Below are positions 59,822-64,000 of a stretch of 64,000 bases of DNA, piece after piece. Source of the stretch: Bdellovibrionaceae bacterium UBA1609 (GTDB lineage: Bacteria > Bdellovibrionota > Bdellovibrionia > Bdellovibrionales > UBA1609). Position numbers and translations under genes: made by a program. The stretch is taken from positions 199,141 through 263,140 of the forward strand of contig DCMZ01000005.1 in NCBI GenBank assembly GCA_002321895.1, given 5' to 3'. Positions within the stretch are counted from its first letter, which is position 1; each line of letters begins with the position of its first letter. The notes beneath the pieces were generated by a model, which was not told the origin of the DNA, ran no database searches, and saw nothing but the letters and a program-made list of their open reading frames with translations.

Positions 59822-60250
59822 ATGTTGAAGCAAGTTATCTTTGTGTCTTTAAGTCTATTACTAGTTGGTAATGTTAATGCTGACCCAGAAACTCCCGAAG
59901 TGATTAAAAAGAAAAACTCGAAATGCATTGTTAAGAGTAGTGGTGGTGAATATCCAAAGTACAAGGTCTATCATTCGGAGGAGAAGGCTCCCTTTTTCTC
60001 GCCCACAAGTGATGGGATATCCGGGGCGAAGTTTTCTGAAGATGGAAAGTATTTGGCGCTTACTAGCTCTGAGGTAGATAATTTCGGAATGTACTTAGTT
60101 AATTGCGAAACAAAGATGTCCAAAACTCTATTTGAGGGATCAATTGTTACCGAAGTGGAGATAGAGAGCTCAAAAAAGAATATAGCTGTTGAGGTTTACT
60201 CTCCTATGGAAGGTAAAAGCATTAAGAAATCCACAGGATTGGATTTCTGA
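59822..60250 (+). CDS. Small secreted protein in the repeat-spaced array
   Basis: About 142 residues; GGGGGAAG before ATG 59822. Signal peptide (VIFVSLSLLLVGNVNA). Mature part with FSEDGKYLALTSSEVDNFGM, a pattern like one blade of a TolB/WD-type propeller, and two Cys (KCIVKS, NCETK). Length suggests only a fragment of such a domain. Function unknown. Confidence 0.55.
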   Translation: MLKQVIFVSLSLLLVGNVNADPETPEVIKKKNSKCIVKSSGGEYPKYKVYHSEEKAPFFSPTSDGISGAKFSEDGKYLALTSSEVDNFGMYLVNCETKMSKTLFEGSIVTEVEIESSKKNIAVEVYSPMEGKSIKKSTGLDF

Positions 60251-60334
60251 AGTAGAATTTGGCGGGACGCTTAAAATAATGAATATTAAATTAGTAATCA
60301 ATTATTAACAAATCTATCAAATAAAGAGGTTAAA

Positions 60335-60550
60335 GTGAAAATCGTATTATTGACGTCTATATTTCTTATAGCTGGCTGCTCGACTCTCAAGCAAAAACAA
60401 AGTTGTACAATTGAAGTTTCTAAAAGCATTAGAAAAGAGGTCAATAAACTCAATCGTTGTAAAAATGATGAGGTTGTTCAGTCAATTACAAAAAACTCTA
60501 AAGGCGAGATCGAGTATATCTGTGCCAAGCCAAAACTAATCTGTGAATAG
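60335..60550 (+). CDS. Small lipoprotein
   Basis: 71 residues with lipobox (FLIAGC), GTG start after AGAGGT. Two more Cys pairs (SCTIEV, RCKND, ICAKPKLIC) in a basic mature part. No repeat copy separates it from the previous gene. Function unknown. Confidence 0.6.
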   Translation: MKIVLLTSIFLIAGCSTLKQKQSCTIEVSKSIRKEVNKLNRCKNDEVVQSITKNSKGEIEYICAKPKLICE

Positions 60551-60624
60551 GTACTGCTTAAAAGTAACCTAAATATTTCATAGAAATACGTTTTTGATAA
60601 TATGTAAAGTGAGGGGATGCATTT

Positions 60625-61194
60625 ATGGTGAAGTTCCGATATGTGCTAATTGCAATTTTAATGTTTAGCTTCAATGTGAAAGCCGATCAGAATTCTGTCG
60701 AAATTAGCGGACAAAAGAGTCTAATCTTAGAAGCAAATGGAGATCAATCGATTTCTATTGTCGATAAAAAGACCGGCGATAGAAAGCAGGTATTTGTTCC
60801 GGATTTAGCTGCAAAGTCATATCGGTTTAAAGCCATTGATAGAGGGTTTTCCATTAAGGAATCCGTTAATACTGGAAAATTTAAATCGTTCTTGGAATAT
60901 AAATTGGTTTGTTCTAAAGAATCGATATGTAAAATTCAGGATTATAAGTGTTCCTGGGAAAAAGTAGATAGCCAAAAGAGTTTCGATGAAATTACAAAAA
61001 AAATAGATCCTGAAAATGGTGATGCGATAGTCTCCGAGCTGTTTTTTCTGCTGTTGAATGGAGATAAAAAAGCATTAGAGTTTTTTAAGAACAAGCCAAA
61101 ATCAACGTATCTGGGTGCAAGCGGTGAAATGATCTTTCAGACTCATAAGCAATATGATCTGCCAAGGTTAGTAAAAAGTGGTTGTCTTAATTAG
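60625..61194 (+). CDS. Secreted protein of unknown function
   Basis: 189 residues with signal peptide (YVLIAILMFSFNVKA). Mature part has SLILEANGDQSISIVDKKTG, then VCSKESICKIQDYKC, a Cys triple. Ends just before a degenerate repeat copy and a terminator hairpin. Function unknown. Confidence 0.6.
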   Translation: MVKFRYVLIAILMFSFNVKADQNSVEISGQKSLILEANGDQSISIVDKKTGDRKQVFVPDLAAKSYRFKAIDRGFSIKESVNTGKFKSFLEYKLVCSKESICKIQDYKCSWEKVDSQKSFDEITKKIDPENGDAIVSELFFLLLNGDKKALEFFKNKPKSTYLGASGEMIFQTHKQYDLPRLVKSGCLN

Positions 61195-61200
61195 GAATTA

Positions 61201-61222
61201 GGAGCGTACCTAATTTTGGGAC
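61201..61222 (+). repeat. Degenerate/truncated repeat copy 3
   Basis: GGAGCGTACCTAATTTTGGG resembles the first 22 bases of the 57-bp core (GGTGCGGACCGACTTTTGGG) with four mismatches, then diverges into an A-tract. Probably a decayed copy. Confidence 0.5.
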
Positions 61223-61258
61223 AAAAAAAGAGGGCTAGCTCCAGCCCTCTTTGATTTA
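61223..61258 (-). terminator. Bidirectional rho-independent terminator
   Basis: AAAGAGGGCT (61227-61236) and AGCCCTCTTT (61243-61252) form a perfect 10-bp stem with a 6-nt loop. On the minus strand it is followed by a seven-T tract, which makes the minus direction the stronger one; the plus direction has CTTTGATTT. It would end a minus-strand transcript from 61.5 kb, or close the plus-strand gene before it. Confidence 0.8.
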
Positions 61259-61284
61259 AAAAACATTGTTTTTTCTAGTATTTT

Positions 61285-61575
61285 TCACTGTATGGACTTG
61301 ATTGTAATTGTGCTAACTACGCACAAGGGTGCGTTAGCAAGTGCGCTCCCTGAATGGTAGAGTGCACATTGAATTTGAGCATTGCCAGCTTTCAGGTGTT
61401 TAGCAATCAACTGAATATCTTGAAGTGCGCTCCCTGAATGGTAGAGTGCACATTGAATTTGAGCATTGCCAGCTTTCAGGTGTTTAGCAATCAACTGAAT
61501 TAGGTGCGGACCGACTTTTGGGACGCAAAGCATTCTCAAGAGCCGGGTACTGTGATTTTTCGCTAGTTCCGTCAC
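61285..61575 (-). CDS. Candidate minus-strand ORF built on the tandem repeat (doubtful)
   Basis: A 96-codon frame whose two 28-residue repeats (IQLIAKHLKAGNAQIQCAL) come from the 84-bp tandem DNA repeat; its first residues run through repeat copy 4 backwards. The repeat period is a multiple of three, and a terminator with a T-tail follows 27 bp later, which would fit a transcript. There is no ribosome binding site, and the start lies in repeat DNA. I rate it more likely non-coding RNA or chance. Confidence 0.2.
   Translation of the reverse strand: MTELAKNHSTRLLRMLCVPKVGPHLIQLIAKHLKAGNAQIQCALYHSGSALQDIQLIAKHLKAGNAQIQCALYHSGSALANAPLCVVSTITIKSIQ
61339..61500. repeat. Tandem 84-bp direct repeat (two copies)
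   Basis: A 78-bp block (AAGTGCGCTCCCTGAATGGT ... CAACTGAAT) occurs at 61339-61416 and identically at 61423-61500, with ATCTTG between, giving an 84-bp period. Copies are identical by eye, so the duplication is recent. It lies in a 548-bp gap without a plus-strand gene (61195-61742), between the terminator and repeat copy 4. Confidence 0.9.
61503..61552 (+). repeat. Interspersed repeat copy 4 (3' part diverged)
   Basis: GGTGCGGACCGACTTTTGGG matches the core exactly; after GGGAC the copy diverges (GCAAAGCATTCTCAAGAG) and the GGCACCC end is missing. It starts two bases after the second tandem repeat copy. Confidence 0.75.
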
Positions 61576-61742
61576 TTCAATTTTTCATTTAAACTGTCCT
61601 GTATTTGAATTCAGATCTCTGGTCTGTCGAAGTTTTGGTCAGCCTTAAGAAAAGAGTTTAAGGTATTAATAAAATCATCAATTTCTAAGATTTTCGATTA
61701 AAATATCGATTAACAACTTTAATTAATTGAATGGAGATTTAC
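61553..61742 (+). promoter_or_regulatory. AT-rich leader before the next cassette gene
   Basis: About 190 bp without a gene or shared leader. It is AT-rich with TTTTCGATTAAAATATCGATTAA (an ATCGAT-centred imperfect repeat near 61692-61710) and ends in GGAG before ATG 61743. Probably the promoter of the gene at 61743. Confidence 0.35.
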
Positions 61743-62075
61743 ATGAAGAATATTTTATTTAGTTTGACACTACTATTACCTTTTTCCTCGTTTGCCGTGG
61801 AACCAACTGATCTTATGAAGCCGTTGCTTACTGATGGTGGAAAGGTTTGTGAGGTAAGAATAGGTTCCGTTGCGCCATTTTCAGATGTGAGTGTTATGTA
61901 TACATGTAATCGAGAAACGGCTTTACGAGACCTACTAGAGCTCGAAGATATGAGTATTGAGCAGGTAAAAATTTTGATTATTGAAGAGATGTTGAGTCAG
62001 AAATATAGTTTAATATCGACGCAACTTGCCTACAGTCATACAAATATGGCTGCTTTGACTTTTGTAAAGCAATAG
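61743..62075 (+). CDS. Small secreted protein in the repeat-spaced array
   Basis: About 110 residues; GGAG 6 bp before ATG 61743. Signal peptide (ILFSLTLLLPFSSFA). Mature part with two Cys (VCEVRIG, TCNRET), helical C terminus. Function unknown. Followed by repeat copy 5 after 23 bp. Confidence 0.62.
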   Translation: MKNILFSLTLLLPFSSFAVEPTDLMKPLLTDGGKVCEVRIGSVAPFSDVSVMYTCNRETALRDLLELEDMSIEQVKILIIEEMLSQKYSLISTQLAYSHTNMAALTFVKQ

Positions 62076-62098
62076 TTCCCTAGGGAAGGTGTAGGGAA

Positions 62099-62234
62099 GG
62101 TGCGGACCGACTTTTGGGACACATTGCATCCTCAAGAGATGCCTGGCACCCAACTGTCCAACTTATAGTCGACTCCAAGAAATGAATTCAAATCGTATAA
62201 TAAAACATAGTTTTAGGGAAATTTCATTTATACT
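62099..62234 (+). repeat. Interspersed repeat copy 5 with promoter leader
   Basis: Core 62099-62155 is identical to copy 6; then the leader CCAACTTATAGTCGACTCC ... and TATACT at 62229-62234. The next gene starts at 62276. The sequence AGGGAAGGTG before the core also matches copy 6, so the duplicated segment extends a little upstream. Confidence 0.9.
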
Positions 62235-62275
62235 CCATTCAGAACCTATTAATTATTTGAACGGAATAAAAAGAT

Positions 62276-62905
62276 ATGAAGAAGTTTATTTCATTAGTAT
62301 ATGTGCTTAGTTTTAGTTTGAATTCTTTTTCAATTACTACCACAGATCAAGTATCTGAAAGGGATGTTGAACTGATGCGGTATTCTGAAATCGAAAGTGA
62401 AGATAAATTGAGGCTTACTAGAATAATTGTTCGTGACGAAGGCGATAGCCCCATTTGCTATATGACATCATCTAGTTGGTTCAATTCTGCATTAGACAGC
62501 GAAAGCAAAATAGACCTTAGTTTGTCAGGTATTCAAGAGTGTAATGAAAGCCAGATAGTAGAATATGGCGGAGTTTTCAATGAAGCCATTCAGCATACTG
62601 AGCAAGCTGCATTGCCAGCCGTGCTTGGTGTGGGTATATTTGCTTGCTCCCTAGGTGGCGCATCAGGTGCTGTGTTGCAATCGGTTGATTCTTTGTTAAT
62701 TGAAGGATTTACTCCTGGCCCATCGACAGAGATCCCTGTTTATGGTGTTCCTGCTATTGTAGGAGCTCAAGGTCATAAAGCTATAAAGAATTTAAAAGGA
62801 GTTAAACTCTTTGGATCATTGACAGGTGTCGGAGTTGTATCAGTCGTTTGTGCAGAACTTGCAGAAATGGGAGTAAGATTTGGTTTGGATTTTCTATTTG
62901 AATAA
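62276..62905 (+). CDS. Secreted/membrane protein in the repeat-spaced array
   Basis: 209 residues. Signal peptide (FISLVYVLSFSLNSFS), a periplasmic part with Cys in SPICYMTSS and IQECNES. Two hydrophobic segments follow (ALPAVLGVGIFACSLGGASG; LTGVGVVSVVCAELA) that could span or insert into a membrane. This makes an export-dependent membrane-active protein possible. Function unknown. Confidence 0.55.
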   Translation: MKKFISLVYVLSFSLNSFSITTTDQVSERDVELMRYSEIESEDKLRLTRIIVRDEGDSPICYMTSSSWFNSALDSESKIDLSLSGIQECNESQIVEYGGVFNEAIQHTEQAALPAVLGVGIFACSLGGASGAVLQSVDSLLIEGFTPGPSTEIPVYGVPAIVGAQGHKAIKNLKGVKLFGSLTGVGVVSVVCAELAEMGVRFGLDFLFE

Positions 62906-62940
62906 GAGTTTATCTAAATATTCTTCGCTCACAAAGGGAA

Positions 62941-63076
62941 GGTGCGGACCGACTTTTGGGACACATTGCATCCTCAAGAGATGCCTGGCACCCAACTGTC
63001 CAACTTATAGTCGACTCCAAGAAATGAATTCAATTCCTCTAAAATTTCGCAATAAAAGGTAATTTATTCTTATACT
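62941..63076 (+). repeat. Interspersed repeat copy 6 with promoter leader
   Basis: Core 62941-62997 equals copy 5 base for base; the leader CCAACTTATAGTCGACTCC is also shared, and TATACT lies at 63071-63076. The next gene begins at GTG 63149. Copies 5 and 6 are nearly identical over about 90 bp. Confidence 0.9.
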
Positions 63077-63148
63077 GCAGCTATATCTGAATTGAATGTA
63101 AAAGATTAATATGGATTTTCACTCGAAACCAATAACAAGGAAGAATTA

Positions 63149-63835
63149 GTGGGTTATTCTGCTTCAATATATTTAAAGGATTTTATCAATGATCAATGGC
63201 TGAAAGAGGTGAAAAGAATCTGCGAATTAAGGGCAGATGACTTTCCCGAGGGTATTTGTGTCAGAGAACGCAATGATGACGATATAGATATTTTTGGAAG
63301 TGAACTCAAAGAATTTAAATATGTTATTGATTTAGGGAAATTTGACCCCATAGGTATGAAGGATAATAGCCGCCAAATCTGTTTCTTTGGAAGTCTAAAC
63401 AGTTCACTGAAGAATTGTGGCGTGATCGATGACTACAATGATGACATAATTTCTTTAGAGCTTTGGTTAAGAGAGTCTTGTGTGGATCTATCAAAGGGTG
63501 TTCAATTACCGGCATTACCAGAATATGAGGATAATCCGGAATCAGAATCGTTTTCTCATGACCCTGACAAGATGGCTGAAATGGATGAGGAAGCTTTTAT
63601 ATCCGATTTTAAAAAGTACTTAAAAGGAGTTCTTTTAGAAGTTGATAAAGTAGAGGTGAATATTATTCGTGGAAATAGAACTAGAGTCATTGACCTTAAA
63701 CTGAGTGAAGTGGACTATAACCGAGTTGAGTCCGATTCTGATGAGACTTATTCAAATATTTTAGAAGCTTTTAATAAGGCTAAAGAAAAAACTGACGCTT
63801 GGCTTATTCTAGAAATTATAGAAGCAGTGAATTAA
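63149..63835 (+). CDS. Acidic cytoplasmic protein in the repeat-spaced array
   Basis: 228 residues, no signal peptide, unlike its neighbours. Very acidic (RERNDDDIDIFGSELKEF; DPDKMAEMDEEAF). GTG start with AAGGAAG 6 bp upstream. Composition is reminiscent of immunity-type or SMI1-like proteins, but no motif supports this. Ends three bases before repeat copy 7. Confidence 0.5.
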   Translation: MGYSASIYLKDFINDQWLKEVKRICELRADDFPEGICVRERNDDDIDIFGSELKEFKYVIDLGKFDPIGMKDNSRQICFFGSLNSSLKNCGVIDDYNDDIISLELWLRESCVDLSKGVQLPALPEYEDNPESESFSHDPDKMAEMDEEAFISDFKKYLKGVLLEVDKVEVNIIRGNRTRVIDLKLSEVDYNRVESDSDETYSNILEAFNKAKEKTDAWLILEIIEAVN

Positions 63836-63839
63836 ATTA

Positions 63840-63896
63840 GGTGCGGACCGACTTTTGGGACACATTGCATCCGCAATAGATGTCTGGCACCCAGCT
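63840..63896 (+). repeat. Interspersed repeat copy 7
   Basis: Core GGTGCGGACCGACTTTTGGG ... GGCACCCAGCT, hairpin GCATC-CGCAATA-GATGT as in copy 1, so copies 1 and 7 form one subgroup. It starts four bases after the preceding stop. The array probably continues beyond the window; the last 100 bp contain no gene start that can be supported. Confidence 0.85.
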
Positions 63897-64000
63897 GATA
63901 CCTTTCCCTTGTTTGATAAAGTAAAATAGTGGTGAAGAGACAGTTTTAATTAGATTTATTACAGTGTCGCCACCTCATGATAAATTTCGTTAACCTTGTC

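Noticed and set aside
58911..63896. Classical integron cassette array (attC sites)
   Set aside because: Some copies contain ACCCAAC (fits RYYYAAC), but others have ACCCAGC and no GTTRRRY partner is conserved at the other end. No integron integrase is in the window.
58911..63896. CRISPR array
   Set aside because: Copies are hundreds of base pairs apart with genes between them, not 30-40 bp spacers, and no cas gene is present.
58911..63896. Copies as remnants of a single insertion sequence
   Set aside because: No transposase, no target-site duplication recognisable, and the element is only 57 bp; a non-autonomous (MITE- or REP-like) origin remains possible and is covered by the finding.
1..64000. 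tRNA or rRNA genes
   Set aside because: No T-loop GGTTCGANNCC with a matching acceptor stem and no conserved rRNA stretch was noticed in intergenic regions.

Overview
The window looks like a chromosome segment of a Bdellovibrio-like bacterium (Bdellovibrionota). This rests on the moderate-to-low GC, the very high share of lipoproteins and signal-peptide proteins, a gliding-type TolQ/TolR/TPR/AgmX operon, an HD-GYP-type protein with a non-canonical GYP motif, repeated von Willebrand A lipoproteins, and no mobile-element transposases. The assignment comes from gene content and memory of the families; no search was run.

Layout. 0-4 kb: a small membrane protein, a TetR regulator, greB, the lytic transglycosylase mltF and a peroxiredoxin with a histone-like lysine tail. 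4.1-15.8 kb: a twelve-gene plus-strand operon (TolQ-like, two TolR-like, a 990-residue TPR protein, an AgmX/PglI-type protein, lipoproteins, an outer-membrane barrel, a VWA lipoprotein) closed by a hairpin terminator. It is best read as an envelope-spanning, proton-driven machine of the gliding (Agl/Glt) type. 15.8-29 kb: mostly housekeeping genes (threonine aldolase, formimidoylglutamase, HD-GYP variant, an HPt-like protein with a CheZ-like tail, queG, cca, a double cyclic-nucleotide-binding protein, sufE, yebC, a pseudouridine synthase, an SDR). 29-37.4 kb: two orphan solute-binding proteins, a second VWA lipoprotein, a Nudix hydrolase, a possible small-RNA/leader region, a PH-like membrane protein, a stand-alone zinc-free rpsN and a secreted EEP-family phosphodiesterase.

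37.7-64 kb: an accessory region, almost entirely plus-strand, made of secreted or lipid-anchored proteins. It includes a ChaN-like protein, a prolyl oligopeptidase, a trypsin-like protease, an esterase, a 12-blade propeller lipoprotein (the one minus-strand gene), a cysteine-rich protein with three RGD motifs, a possible secreted 2OG/Fe(II) oxygenase, and many unrecognised proteins. A trio of acetyltransferase-type genes sits inside it.

The most unusual structure is at 58.9-63.9 kb. Small unrelated, mostly secreted genes, all on the same strand, are separated by copies of a 57-bp element that starts GGTGC, ends GCACC plus a few bases, and contains a conserved GCATC/GATGC hairpin. In three copies the identity continues about 80 bp further into a shared leader carrying a TATACT -10-like box in front of the next gene. 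This looks like a cassette-type or 'mobile promoter' array. No canonical integron attC site, integrase or transposase is visible. No tRNA, rRNA or CRISPR was recognised.
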